Below are positions 1 through 10,344 of a stretch of 64,000 nt of DNA, piece by piece. The stretch is from NCBI GenBank assembly GCA_039583875.1, contig CM077153.1, positions 112,836,568-112,900,567 on the forward strand, read 5' to 3'. The notes beneath the pieces were generated by a model. It made no database searches and was not told where the DNA came from. It was given only the letters and a program-made list of their open reading frames with translations. Source of the stretch: Platanthera guangdongensis. Taxonomy: Eukaryota > Streptophyta > Magnoliopsida > Asparagales > Orchidaceae. A program made the translations under genes and the position numbers. The first letter of the stretch is position 1, and the number at the start of each line of letters is the position of its first letter.

Positions 1-105
1 GGCCTGACATGGAGACCGCCCGGCTTGGGAGGCTTGGCGGCTTGAATACTCAGACCGCCCGGTCTGGAAAACTGCGCGGGCAGGTCGCGGATTCCGGGCT
101 TATCA
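1..105 (-). repeat. 3' LTR of element A, first 105 bases only
   Basis: Reverse complement of the first bases of the element B LTR. The element boundary is the TGATAAGCCC start, seen here as GGGCTTATCA at 96-105. The rest of this LTR lies beyond the left edge. Just inside, 106-130 carries the GTGCGGGGATTA-type sequence (reverse complement) that precedes the 3' LTR in B, C and D and is the likely polypurine-tract region. Confidence 0.88.
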
Positions 106-187
106 TAATCCCCGCACATTTTTAAGTTTCCAAAAAACTTCGAAAATGTAGAACTAAGCCGGAGACCGCGACTGCTTCATCGTCGTC

Positions 188-194
188 TATAAAA
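188..194 (+). promoter_or_regulatory. TATA box of antisense gene 1 (element A)
   Basis: TATAAAA about 100 bp upstream of the aORF1 ATG and about 80 bp inside the 3' LTR. The same box sits at the equivalent place in B (51250-51256) and C (12796-12802), and a TATAAATA version in D (31337-31344). This suggests an internal promoter separate from the LTR promoter. Confidence 0.6.
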
Positions 195-294
195 TCCCCT
201 GACCCTTGACATTCTTCAGGATTCCTGCCAAGCCACGGGTCGCTACTCGCCACTTGCGGTCAAAATTTTGCAAGCCGACGCGATTTCTCTAGCG

Positions 295-3066
295 ATGGAT
301 GTGATGTCATCAGTGTTAGCCCGCAACAAGAAACCGCCAGAAACGAAGCAGAGCCGGAGCGAGAACTCGAATGATTCTGCCCGTCAGATTGCCAAGAAGA
401 CTGGGAAGCCGGAGACATCAGCGGCTTCTGGAGCTGAAAAGAGGCCGACAGAGAACGTTGGCGGACCATCACAGGCCGCAGTAGATCCCAAAGCGGTTTC
501 GAAGGCTGCTCCACTGCAAACCGGAATTGCCAAATCCTTCGACCTGACTTTCTCTCCATCAGGAGAACCACTCCGAAAAATCGGTGGGACGGAGAAGAAG
601 AGTGTTGAATCTGGGAAACCGTCCGAATTGCCGGGCAAGGTCGACTTAATCGTTGTGGATGACAACGAGCCGGAGAAGGCGCAGGAACCCGAGCGGACTT
701 TGGTTGAACAGCACAAGCGGACTGAAAAGGTGTTCGGCTCCCTGAAACGGCGGAAAGAAAGGAGCGAAACCCTTGAAGAAAGGATGAAGAGAAAGATGAG
801 GAAGCTGCATGCCAGAAACCAGAACATTTCCGAAAAGACCGGCGCGGACAGTCTGCAACACAGGCCGCACGAGAAGGAGGTACCCGAGAACCCGCCCACA
901 CCGGATTACAAACCGAGCGAACTGGAGGGTACACCTGCGGTTAGCGATTCGCTGAGTGAGCTCCTGAAGGGCATGGAGACTCTCCAGCAGCAAGACGCGC
1001 TATTGTCGACACCAGCGGCCTCTGAGGAGGTTGACCGCCCCGACATCCAGGTTATTGGGGAGAAGCCTGGTGAACCGGCTTCCGCGGCTTCTGAAGGAGT
1101 CGAGAAACTGAAGCTTCGCGAGAAGATGGAGGAGATGAAGAAACTGATCGCCGATAAGCCGGTGGTGACCGCACTTCCATTGCTGCAAGGTAAACACCAG
1201 GATGTTAAGCGAATTATTAAATTCTACAAGTCGCGGTCGAGGAAGAAGGGGGCGAATATTATATTAAATCCGCCGGCCAGCTTTTTCCTGACCACGGCTC
1301 AACTGAAAAGCCGAGCTAAGGAAACCGAGCGGCTATGGAAAGAAAAGCTGAAGAGGATAGATCCTGAGCGGCTCAGGCGGCCAGTGATTAAAATTCATAC
1401 CGCGGCCTCTGGAGGAGATAAACATCAAACCTGGCGGTCTTATCCTACCGATTTTCTTGCTAGAATATTTAAGCATTGATTCCTCAGGAATTATTGCAAT
1501 AGAAAAGGACAGAAGGACGGAAATTTCTAAGTCTAGAACTTCATAGAAATCGTTGAGCAGAATTCGTCGATCTGTGTCCAGAGTTCGTCGAACAGAGAAG
1601 TCAAGTTCGTCGACCAAATAATAGTTATTCGTCGAGCAGAGATCCAAGATCGTCGACCTGAGGACAGAACTACTTTCTCTAGAACCTTGCCAACTCTGTG
1701 CATCAAGTTCGTCGAGCTGAGAATATAACTTCGTCGACTAGAGTTCAGAATTCCATGTTTTTTGGTCTTGAGAATGTTGAAGTAACGTATCCAGAAATCG
1801 TCGACCTCAGAACTGGGTTCGTCGACTTGAGAACTAGTTTCATCAAGCTGAGAACTTCTAACTGCTACTTGATAAATCTTGCCAAGACTGTGGTATAAGT
1901 TCGTCGAGCTGAGAAGGTGAGTTCGTCGGCTGGAGTGTGATTCTGGACTTAGAATACTTAGTTGTTTCTGGTCTTATAGTGTTGAAGTAGATGATCCAGA
2001 AATCGTCGAACTAAGATCCAAATTCGTTGAGCTAATATTCTAACTTCGTCGACTGGAGTATGAAGCTGGACTTCAAATACTTAGATGTTTCTTGAATAAG
2101 ATGTTGAAGTAGAATACCTAGAGATCGTCGACCTGAGAACTAAGTTCGTCGACCTGAGAACTAAGTTCGTCGACTTGAGAACTAAGTGAAGAATTCTGGA
2201 CTTGGAATGTTGAAGTATACTCTGGAATTCGTCGACCTGAGATTCACGTTCGTCGAGCTCAGCTCAGAGAATTGTCTCTGTTTTTGTCTATGCTGCCACC
2301 GCCTCCGCCTCCAAGTGTTTGCGAGAAGGAGATGGCCGACTTCCAGAAGGACGTCGGCACGCTGCAGGCGGCTTTGGACGCAGCCATCGAAACCCTGGGG
2401 ATTAAAGACGAACAGCAGCGGGTTGCCCAGGAGGCCGCGGAAAAAAGGATCCAAGAGTTGCAAACCACCCTGGAGCAAGAGACCACAAGGTTGCAAACTG
2501 CGCTTGAGCAGGAGACCGCGAGGCTGAAGACTGTGATGGAACAAGAGACTGCCAGGCTCCAGACCGCGAGGAAGGAAGAGACCGCCAGGCTCCAGACCGC
2601 GATGGAAACCGCTGAGGCGAAGATTGCTGAGATGCAGGTCGCCCTGGAGCAGGAAAGGACGGAGAAGTACTTGCTGATGGCCGCGCGGCTGGAAGGAGAC
2701 AGAGAAGAGATCCCACATGCTGAAGGCGGCGAGAACCAAGACCTGCCGGCGGAGACCGGCGGAGAACAGCGGCCTGCACTACCAACTCCTGCAGAGTTGC
2801 CGGGTACTAGCCGCCCGGCCTCTGGCGAGACTTCGCATCCGCCGGTGGCCGCGACGCCTAACAAGGTCGCAGTTCCAAGCGGTCTGGGGGTTCAGGCGAT
2901 CCCCATGATACCGTTTGCGAGAGTAGAGCGCGACGCTGCGCGAGTTCATCGGTCACTGCATGCGCTTCACAATCTGGTTAGCCAGGTGTACGTTGCGATT
3001 GTGCAGACCGGTGAACAGGTCGCGCACATAGGAAGAGACAGGCCGGAAGACGATAAACGATCCTGA
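295..3066 (+). pseudogene. Antisense gene 1 (aORF1) of element A, broken by an insertion
   Basis: Coding in the opposite direction to gag. I start it at ATG 295; the frame is open upstream to 268 but only with a TTG. The first part (295-1479) is highly charged, rich in Lys/Glu/Ser, with basic clusters and the motif LQHRPHEKEVP that is kept in all copies. At about 1466 some 90 bp found in element B are replaced by about 815 bp of GTCGA-rich repeats, which bring a stop at 1477-1479. The frame resumes near 2281 with a proline run, then a long coiled coil made of 11-residue units (about 2440-2690) and a helical C-terminus, ending at 3066. No enzymatic motif is visible. A structural or nucleic-acid-binding role is only a guess. 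Confidence 0.7.
1466..2281. repeat. GTCGA-rich degenerate repeat block inserted in aORF1
   Basis: About 815 bp absent from elements B and C. It contains more than twenty copies of a core like TTCGTCGACCTGAGAACTAA, spaced irregularly at roughly 20-60 bp, in AT-rich sequence. Repeats of similar style but different core occur in the copia LTR (ACTCAACGC, 17085-17710) and in the minus-strand copia spacer (GTGTCGACAC, 42480-42730). It may therefore be a captured piece of a copia LTR. No coding potential seen. Confidence 0.7.
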
Positions 3067-3481
3067 GCGACTTGAGAGAACTAAGCCGCGCGGACATTCA
3101 TATATTATGTTGTAATATATATTTTTTCTCTGGATGTTGAACAATTTGATTGTTGTAAACTGTTGTATTCTATTATGATGCGAACTGAATGCGGCTTATG
3201 CGGCTTGAATTTATAATCCACATGTCTGCTGCTTTGTTCTGAGAAATTTAAAGATTAGGATAGTAGCCGCGCGGTCTGGCGAACAGAGCGCCTGCTTGAA
3301 TACTTGATATCCACATGATTTGCCATAGAATTTTTCTAAGTGCAGGGAAATAGCCGTGCGGACTGACGGACTAAACGGCGGCTTGGTCACTAAGCTGACC
3401 TGCACTTCCAGCGGACTTAGGCCGCGCGGCGTGACGACTAGCCGCGATTTGACGTCGGGCACTGTAGCTTCACGGATTTTC
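3067..3481. other. Spacer between the two antisense genes (element A)
   Basis: About 415 bp of non-coding sequence, close to the equivalent stretches in B (48627-49041, reverse orientation) and C (10345-10797). It should hold the aORF1 3' end and the aORF2 promoter. I see no further gene. Confidence 0.5.
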
Positions 3482-3489
3482 TATAAATA
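3482..3489 (+). promoter_or_regulatory. TATA box of antisense gene 2 (element A)
   Basis: TATAAATA 38 bp upstream of the aORF2 ATG at 3527. The same box is kept in B (48619-48626), C (10337-10344) and D (28854-28861), always 35-70 bp from the aORF2 start. Confidence 0.65.
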
Positions 3490-3526
3490 GAGCAGATCCC
3501 GTAGATTTCATCACAAATCAAGAAGG

Positions 3527-5030
3527 ATGCGGGCTAAGTCCAAGTCGTTGCGGTCTGACAAGGCCACTGCGGTTAGGACAGACGCGGCCTCCGCTTTCCA
3601 CTCAGCTGACCATAAAGAATGTCGGCTTACAAAAGCCGAGCTGGATGACTTTGTCGAGAAACACATGCAAGGAAGTCCGCTGATCGCGCGGCTTCCCCGA
3701 CAGGATGAGCGGATCAACTCCTCCAATGCAAATCAGATCGCGGTCCCCATCGACCACTTCGACTGCGGCTTCAGCTTCCCGGTCCTGCTAGAGGCCGTAG
3801 CGGTCTTCGACCACTACGGGGTTGTGCCGGGACAACTACCCCCAAACTCGATAGCCGCCATTTACAGCTTCATCTCCTACCTCAGGTCGGAAAGTGTCCG
3901 CTTCTCTATGAGGCTCTTCCGAGAGTGCTTCTCGGTGCGGTCTATCCCGGACTCCGGGACAAAAATCTTCCGGGGGCACCTCTACTTCGGCTGCAGAGGG
4001 CTGAAGATAGTCAACTTGGCCAACAAGATCGCGAACTGGCCGGAGCGGTTTCTCATCTTCGAGGGAAACCTGGGGTTGCTGCCAGTCGACCCCCAGATCC
4101 GCGAAGAGGCCGCCTTTGGGAGCAGCGGCTTGGACGGCGTCGAGAAGGAGATTTACAACTTCTTCAAAGGCGAGCGGCTTGATGTAAACCACTACATCCC
4201 GCTGTTGCCATCTCTAGTTGGAATTGAGGCGGAAGACAGTAAGTTCCAAGCCGGCCGAACTGCATACTTAGCCGCACGGCCTGATAACTAACATTGCTTC
4301 TATCTTTGCAGCTGCTGTGGCGGTCCCGCTGAACAAGCCGCAAACTCCTGGCGGCCTGACTCTCACTCAAAGAGAGAAGAGAGCAAGGCGTGCCAAGCCG
4401 GTGCGGGTTGCAGAGGAGGAGGAGTCGGACTCCTCTGGAGAGTTCATTCTGCAAGGAACCGGCAGCAGCTTGAAGGATGTCCACGGCGATCCGGCCTTGC
4501 GTTGGAGTCCGGACGGCAAGTCGGTGACGATCTCCACCGTCCTCCCCTACTGGGGAGCAGAAGAAGTAAGCCGCCACGCCAGCGCGGTTGGCGGCGCGCT
4601 GTATGGCAAGCGCAACTTGAGGGCTATGCGACGAGTTCCTCCAGACAACCTGCCGCGGCTAGCCGCGCAAGTCGGCGCGAGGAGCTTCGTGGCAAGTCAC
4701 TTCATGGGCCTTGCCTACAAGCAACTAATGAAGGAGAACAGCGGCCTGAAGACACAGTTAGGCGAACAACAAGAAGAGAACAAGCGGCTTAAGGAAAAGG
4801 AGGCGGTAAGTCATTACCAATACTCGTGCGGTTAGCATTATGTAACCGCGCGACCTTACCTTTACTTTTGCTTTGCAGGAAATGTATAACCCGGCCAATC
4901 CCATATTTTTGATATCGGCGGCTTATCGGCGATCAGTTTCTGCAGCGGATACTCTCTATCATCCGTCGACATTGGCGATGGCAGTGATTTGGATTCTCCT
5001 GCGACTAAGAAGCTCAAACCGGGCGATTAG
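3527..5030 (+). pseudogene. Antisense gene 2 (aORF2) of element A, three exons, exon 3 deleted internally
   Basis: Exon 1 3527-4238, intron 4239-4311, exon 2 4312-4805, intron 4806-4878, exon 3 4879-5030. Both introns are 73 bp, begin GTAAG and end TTTGCAG, and joining them keeps the frame. Exon 1 has the pattern HYGVVPGQLPPNS ... FRECFSVRS ... GHLYFGCRGLK, like the plant 'putative gypsy type transposon' family (PF04195 Transposase_28). That name does not imply transposase activity. Exon 2 ends in a Leu/Glu/Lys coiled coil. Exon 3 should be a Ser/acidic tail ending in a KKLKP-type basic motif; here about 300 bp after the codons for NPANPIF are missing and the frame is lost before the tail. 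Confidence 0.72.
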
Positions 5031-5973
5031 AAAATCTATAACTTGTTTTTGTATTTTGAACTTTTTGATATCGGCGGTATTGTTTTTGTAACCGCGCGAT
5101 TAATATTTTGTAATACTTAATGAAATAGAAATGAAGGTAATTTTACCTTTCTTTTTGTTACATCTCACTTTTCTTACTTGACTAAGTCCGCGCGGTCTCA
5201 GATTAGCTTCCGATTTAAAATATAAGTATGTAAACCGGCTGAGTTTGCGCTGCGACTTCAACAAAGCTATCCGCAAGAGAGAGATATTTTCCTGCGGTTT
5301 ATACTGGAGTGCACGTCGACGATAAGCCGAGCGGCTAATAACTTAAACCGCAATTTTCCTTGATGAATTATTCAACGTTATCTGCTAGAAGAGCTGAATT
5401 GCCGCGGCTTGCTCATACATAAACCGTGACCGCTAAGCCGCGCGGCCACCTGTCGCAGTCGGCTGACATCCATAACATTGAAATATTAGATTGCGGCTAG
5501 GGCGAACTCTGAAACGAATTGCACATTTGATTAAAGGAACAAGAATAGAGAAACAAGCTTCGGCTTCCGATAATACAGGCCGATATAGGCATATGGAAGC
5601 CGGGAATTTTTGTGACGACAGTTCGCTGATTAGGTAATATAATTAATAGCATAAATCGGCAGATTAAAGCCAGGAATTAAATGCCATATGCAGGTCGGGC
5701 GACTTCCTTTCCATATGAATAACAAACCGGCAATTGATATATTTGAGCCAAATAAGATACTGAATAGCGGATAGGCGGACGTAAGTCGGCCGAGTTCCCA
5801 AATATATTAATGATAATCCGGCAGGTAGGAACAGGAAAGCTAAAAAACTTAAGCCGGAATATGAAACCGGGCGGCTTGTGTAATTAATTATACAACCTGC
5901 ACAGGCCGCTTAGTAAAACCGCGAGATAGCGGATAGGCGCGTGTTGTCCTGCAAAAATAGGTGAAGACATGCA
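5031..5973. other. Non-coding region at the converging gene ends (element A)
   Basis: About 940 bp of AT-rich sequence between the end of aORF2 and the conserved hairpin. It matches the reverse complement of 45846-46782 in element B. I see no ORF of note; it probably holds the 3' ends of both the sense and antisense transcripts. Confidence 0.5.
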
Positions 5974-6033
5974 CTTATGTGTCAATGTGGGCAGGTGCGT
6001 GTGGCATTGCTTTCCACACAAAGAACACATAAG
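5974..6033 (-). other. Conserved-loop hairpin (element A copy)
   Basis: On the minus strand a stem of CTTATGTGT with ACACATAAG plus a short inner GTG/CAC helix encloses a loop containing GGAAAGCAATGCC and CGCACCTGCCCAC. The same loop occurs in element B (45787-45845) and four times in element D (25801-26363) on different stems. Confidence 0.75.
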
Positions 6034-6047
6034 CGGGATCGAAATTC

Positions 6048-6262
6048 TTAAAATCCATGACCGATGTCAAGCGGGACAAGTACGCAACGTCTGCGACTGA
6101 AGTCAAGCAGGACAAGTACGCAATGTCTGCGACGAAGGTCAAGCGGGACAAGTACGTAATGCTTGTCTGTGACTGAAGTCATGCGTGACGGGTACGCAAT
6201 GTCTGCGACTGAAGTCCAAGCGGAAAACCCACTACACATCTGCGACTGAAGTCAAGCGGGAT
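6048..6262 (-). repeat. Tandem repeat of about 36-40 bp, five to six units (element A)
   Basis: Degenerate units around the core GACTGAAGTCAAGCGGGACA followed by AGTACGCAATGTCTGC. The same array, in the opposite orientation, is at 45560-45776 in element B. It lies immediately beside the conserved hairpin on the gag side. Confidence 0.75.
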
Positions 6263-6545
6263 GTGGAGGGCTTAAGAATTCGAAAGGGGCTCTTGCCCCT
6301 ACATGCATGCATATTGGCATAAAGAGTAAAGCTAAAAATAAGCTTCAAAAGAAAAAGTAACATTTGCATGATGTTAAGGAAGTGACAAAGGATATATATC
6401 TGTAGTTTTATCATGCCTTATTAATACCGATTGTGAAGGAGATGTTATGTACTATTCTGAACATAAGCACTTTTCTTTATAGAAAGAAAGAGGAATCACT
6501 GCTTGAATTATTGAGCAAGAAAAGGAAGATTACCTTAGAGAGTTA
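6263..6545. other. gag 3' flank of element A
   Basis: About 280 bp of AT-rich sequence between the tandem array and the gag stop codon. In a complete Tat element pol would follow gag; nothing pol-like is present here. Confidence 0.5.
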
Positions 6546-7655
6546 CTAAATAACATATTCTTGCAACTTTCCAGCTCTTACAAGTTGATTAGCCAATTCC
6601 CTGAGAGCTATGCAATCTTCTGCTAGATGACCAATATCTTTATGATACTTGCAAAAAAGCTGCTCGTGCCGATACTTGATTTTGGATTTCATACGCCGAG
6701 GCTTCTTGAACTCAGGCATTCCCTGAATGATTATCAAAAGATCTTCCATAGGAATTTTGAACTTAACATACTTACCTGAACCTTTTCCATACTTTGGAAT
6801 TTTATCCTGGAGAATATAAGGAGACTTGGAATATTCAACTTGCAAAACATCTTGTGAGGAAATAGATTGCTGTTGACCAGAAGTCCCTTGAGATTGTTTA
6901 GCCATTTGATTCAGAAATGAAACATAACCTTTATTTGCCTCTTCGCCCATTATGAATGTATTAACTATATCAATAAGATCTTCGTAGCTTTTGGGATATT
7001 TTGTGGTGAGCTTGAATTTCAATGGGCCTTCTTGAAGTGCATTTATGAAAGCATGCAAGTAATAGTCTTGATGGACGCTACAAAAATCTAAAACCTCCTT
7101 TTGAAACCGATCAACAAAATCTGGATTAGACTCGTCAATTCCTTGCTTGATTCGGAAGAGAGCTCCAACGTCTCTTTTCTGCTTCCTGTAAATAGCGAAT
7201 CTAGAAATAAATTGACTTCGAAGATCCTTAAAGCTGGTTACTGATCGAGGCGGGAGGCTATAAAACCATTCTCTTGCAACATTGCCAAAAGATATAACGA
7301 AGAGTTTGCATTTTACTCCATTTGACACTTTTCTCAGTGAAATAGCTGATTCAAAGGCTTGCAGATGAGAAAACGGATCATCACATCCAGAATACTCCGG
7401 GAGACGCGGTACTCTGAAGTCATCGGAGACAGTATCCCACTGAATTCGATTAATGAATGGAGAAGGGGCCTCTTCTTCGTCCTCACAAAGAGGTTCATTT
7501 GCAACAGATTCTAGTCCACGCTCAACACTGTTTGCAAAAATTTCTCTATGAGGGTCCACAACCTCACTATTAAAATACGAGCAATCCTGCACTTCTGAGA
7601 GATCTGTAGTCACTGAGATGCGGCTTGATTTACCATGACCCTTTGCAGGAATCAT
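6546..7655 (-). CDS. gag: Gag polyprotein of element A, intact
   Basis: 369 codons from the ATG at 7655 with no stop or frameshift, the only unbroken retroelement gene in the window. The frame is open further upstream to 7790, but I place the start at 7655 because a pyrimidine tract and AG immediately precede it (TCTCTCTTTTCAG) and the element B gag begins at the same codon. The middle holds the retrotransposon gag (capsid) pattern with EWFYSLPP and FVDRFQKEV; near the C-terminus is a nucleocapsid-like finger CKYHKDIGHLAEDC (C-x2-H-x4-H-x4-C). The capsid region aligns well with the gag of D and F. It should assemble cytoplasmic virus-like particles packaging the element RNA. No pol follows, so particles would depend on another element for enzymes. 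Confidence 0.88.
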   Translation of the reverse strand: MIPAKGHGKSSRISVTTDLSEVQDCSYFNSEVVDPHREIFANSVERGLESVANEPLCEDEEEAPSPFINRIQWDTVSDDFRVPRLPEYSGCDDPFSHLQAFESAISLRKVSNGVKCKLFVISFGNVAREWFYSLPPRSVTSFKDLRSQFISRFAIYRKQKRDVGALFRIKQGIDESNPDFVDRFQKEVLDFCSVHQDYYLHAFINALQEGPLKFKLTTKYPKSYEDLIDIVNTFIMGEEANKGYVSFLNQMAKQSQGTSGQQQSISSQDVLQVEYSKSPYILQDKIPKYGKGSGKYVKFKIPMEDLLIIIQGMPEFKKPRRMKSKIKYRHEQLFCKYHKDIGHLAEDCIALRELANQLVRAGKLQEYVI

Positions 7656-7932
7656 CCTGAAAAGAGAGAAATAGCCGAACTTTTTCAATAGACCGCAGAT
7701 CAGCGGCGGCTTAACACGGCGGATAGACGATACTGCAAACCGATAAGAAGACCGGCTGAAAAGAGAGCGGATAGAAATGCCAAGTTCCACAGTGCGGGAG
7801 GCGGGCTGAAAGCCTTAGCCGGCGAAGTCGCGACTTGCTCGACAGGCCGCCGAACCCTAGAGGATAGAGCGGTCTAATTAGCTAGACCGCTGATTTCATC
7901 GATTAGTCGAGATCTGAAGGTCGCGTGTTAAC
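7656..7932 (-). promoter_or_regulatory. 5' leader of element A with primer-site candidate and splice acceptor-like site
   Basis: Between LTR and gag. The LTR-proximal 21 bases (7912-7932; on the minus strand GTTAACACGCGACCTTCAGA and one more) match the same position in B, D and F apart from one base. There is no TGG start as in normal primer-binding sites. A TCTCTCTTTTCAG tract right before the gag ATG looks like a splice acceptor; no donor could be fixed. Confidence 0.5.
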
Positions 7933-8594
7933 TGTTGATGCCCGAAAACGGAAAGGGAGTCGGGCACCACCAGCTAACGGTTCGAACACCGGGGAATAGG
8001 GGAGGAAAGGAGAAGACTGTCGACCAATCGGTTACTAGCGGTTGCGGCTAAAGGACCGGAAAAGGGGGCCGCTGACAGCGGCAACAGCAGAGTTCGCCCG
8101 CCGCGGCTTAAATGCCACTCTTGCGGCGGGCTTTCCTTTACTTAAAAATGAGAAACAGTTACAACGAGTAAAAGAGGAAGCCGGCCGGACTACAAGCCGC
8201 AATACACTAGACTTGAGACCGCAGCTCTTAACAGGCGAGCTCCTGGATCCCAGTCAGCGTGTCTTGGGGAGTGCACCCTCCCCCTATTTATAGGCTCGGG
8301 GGCCTGCCCAAACGGGCAGGGCTAAAGTTACCGGCTGCCCGGGGTACAAGAGAACCGGGCAGAGGTGAGGGGAAGCAAAAGAGAAAGAAACAAGAAAGGA
8401 GGGAAGCCGCGCGGCCTGGCGGATTCCTGCTGGCGAGCTGACGGCTGGGTCCTTGGGCCTTGTCGCTGAGCAGGGTCGGCGTTGGCAGCGGCCTGACATG
8501 GAGACCGCCCGGCTAGGGAGGCTTGGCGGCTTGAATACTCAGACCGCCCGGTCTGGAAAACTGCGCGGGCAGGTCGCGGATTCCGGGCTTATCA
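7933..8594 (-). repeat. 5' LTR of element A (662 bp)
   Basis: TG...CA ends (TGATAAGCCC to GCATCAACA on the minus strand). Nearly identical to the two B LTRs. U3 holds two GC-rich palindromes just upstream of a TATAAATA box. The copia sequence resumes at 8595. Confidence 0.92.
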
Positions 8595-9188
8595 CTAAGT
8601 TCACCAAGGAGTTAATCAAAAAGTTTGGAATAGAGAGTACCTCCAAAATGAAATTCCTATGGGGTGAAGTATGTCAATAGACAAGGATGAGACTGGGAAA
8701 CCTATTGATGAAATCTTATATAGGGGCATAATTAGATCCCTCCTCTACTTGACTGCTAGTAGGCCAGACATTATGTATGCTACATGTGTTTGTGCTTGGT
8801 ATTAGACATGACCTAAAGAGTCTCATTCTTCTATTACTAAAAGCAAAATGAGATATCTCAAGGGAACACATGATCTTAGTCTGTGGTATCCTAGGTATAA
8901 TGATTTTGAACTATTTTGGTATTCAGATGCAGCTTTTGCAGGTTGTTGAGAAGACATGAAAAGTTCTTCTGGCACCTATCAGTTTCTAGGGAGAAGACAT
9001 ACCAGTGTATCCATGTCCACTGCAGAATTAGAATACATTTCAGCAAACAGTTGTTGTGCATAGCTATTGTGGATTCAACATCAACTCCGGGATTATCATC
9101 TTTAGTTAAGTAAAACTACAATGTACTGCAATTCATTTAGTGTTATATCAATTGCTAAGAATCTTGTCTCTCATAGCAGGACCAAGCG
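8595..9188 (+). pseudogene. Ty1/copia RT C-terminus and RNase H, first part
   Basis: Translates, with several frame changes and stops, into the end of a copia reverse transcriptase (LLYLTASRPDIMYATCVCA, then MRYLKGTHDLSLWYP) and its RNase H (YSDAAFAGC, SSGTYQFLG, TAELEYISA). It breaks at SHSRTK, where element C is inserted, and continues at 13619. Element A interrupts it on the left. Long dead. Confidence 0.85.
9184..9188. repeat. Target-site duplication of element C, left copy (AAGCG)
   Basis: AAGCG directly before the LTR TG; an identical AAGCG follows the 3' LTR at 13619-13623. Removing the element and one copy joins the copia RNase H reading. Confidence 0.9.
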
Positions 9189-9900
9189 TGTTAAGCCCAG
9201 AATTCGCGACCTGTTCGAGCAGCTTTCCAGACCGGGCGGCCTGGTCTTTCTAGCCGCCAAGTCTACCAATTCGGCCGATCACAAGAGGGCGGTCTGGTCG
9301 GCTAGATGCATCTCAGATCAACTCGTTTGGTAATCACCGAAGCCGGGCGGTCTCCATGTCAAACCGCCGCCAGCGCCGGCCCTGCTCAGCGACAAGGCCC
9401 AGGATCTAGACAGTCAGCTCACCAGGAGGAATCCGCCAGGCCGCGCGGCTTCCCTCCTTTCTCGTTTTCTGCTCATTTGCTTCCCCTCACCGCTTCCCGG
9501 TTCTCCTGTACCCCGGGCAGCCGGTAACTTTAGCCCTGCCTGCTTGGGCAGGCCCCCGAGCCTATAAATAGGGGGAGGGTGCACTCCCCAAGACACGCTG
9601 ACTTGTATCCAGTAGCTCGTCTGTTAAGAGCTGCGGTCTCAAGTCTACTGTTTTGCGGCTTGCAGTCCGGCCGGCTTCCTCTTTTTCTCCTTCTTGTAAC
9701 TTTTTCTTACCTCAAAAAAAGGAAAGCCCGTCGCAGGAGTGGCATTTAAGCCGCGGCGGGCGAACTCTGCTGTTGCCAGCGGCCTCTTTTTCCGTCCTTT
9801 AGCTACGATCGCTAGTAACCGACTACTCGACAGTCTCCTCATTTCCCTTCTTTCCCCCGGTGCTCGAACCGTTAGCTGGTGGTGCCCGACTCCCTGTGCA
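9189..9900 (+). repeat. 5' LTR of element C, 3' end truncated
   Basis: Matches 12885-13618 but stops after ...CTGTGCA, losing the final GTTTTCGTGCATCAACA-type end. Contains the two promoter palindromes and TATAAATA (9564-9571). Confidence 0.85.
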
Positions 9901-10299
9901 TTCCCGGAACAGCCTCATAGAAAATCGGACTCTTTTCGACCTTAAGTAAAAGATGAAGCTGTATATGGCGTCTATCGAGTTTGGTGGCAGTTGTCCTGGC
10001 ACAACTCCATAATGGTCGAAGACTGCCACGGCCTCCATCATGACCGGAAAGCGGAAACCGCAGTCAAAGTGGTCGATGTGGATGGCGATCTGATTGGCGT
10101 TGGATGTATTAATCCACTCGTCTTGCAGCGGAAGCCACGCGACCAGCGGGCTTCCCTGCATATGTTTCTCTACAAAATCGTCTATATCGGCTTTTGTAAG
10201 CCGGCATTCTTTGTGGTCTGCAGAGTGGAATGCGGAGGTCGTTTCAGTCCTGACCGTAGAGGCCTTGTCAGACCGCAACGACTTCGACTTAGCCCGCAT
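9901..10299 (-). pseudogene. Antisense gene 2 (aORF2) of element C, truncated and fused to the LTR
   Basis: Starts at ATG 10299 and follows exon 1 of aORF2 (HYGVVPGQLPPNS is visible) up to MRLFREC. The frame then runs on into LTR sequence to a stop near 9823, giving a 158-residue chimeric ORF. The second half of the domain, both introns and exons 2-3 are deleted. Confidence 0.8.
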
Positions 10300-10336
10300 C
10301 TTTTCTGTCTTATGATGAAATCTCCGGGGACAGCTC

Positions 10337-10344
10337 TATTTATA
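10337..10344 (-). promoter_or_regulatory. TATA box of aORF2 (element C)
   Basis: TATAAATA on the minus strand, 38 bp from the ATG; same spacing as in A and B. Confidence 0.6.

Larger units (their letters stand above)
1..8594 (-). mobile_element. Element A: gag-only Tat-like LTR retrotransposon with antisense genes, left end off window
   Basis: Read on the minus strand: 5' LTR 7933-8594, leader, one gag gene, a non-coding block with tandem repeats and a hairpin, and the first 105 bases of a 3' LTR at the left edge. Two genes on the opposite (plus) strand fill 295-5030. No protease, RT, RNase H or integrase can be found between gag and the far LTR, so it fits the TR-GAG class of non-autonomous elements. 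It lies inside a copia element, whose sequence resumes at 8595. The right-hand target duplication should be CTAAG (8595-8599); its partner is outside the window. Element B (43268-52002) is a close relative in the opposite orientation. Confidence 0.88.

Noticed and set aside
260..993. Long minus-strand ORFs over aORF1 of element A
   Set aside because: Shadows of the real plus-strand reading; no homologous protein logic, and the opposite frame is the one conserved among A, B, C and D.
3527..4291. aORF2 as a DNA transposase
   Set aside because: The similar domain is named 'putative gypsy type transposon', but no catalytic DDE pattern is visible, and it lies inside LTR elements.
5031..5973. Hidden small gene or RNA in the converging region
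   Set aside because: No ORF or tRNA-like fold seen beyond the separately listed hairpin. A and B share it, but that is explained by recent common descent.
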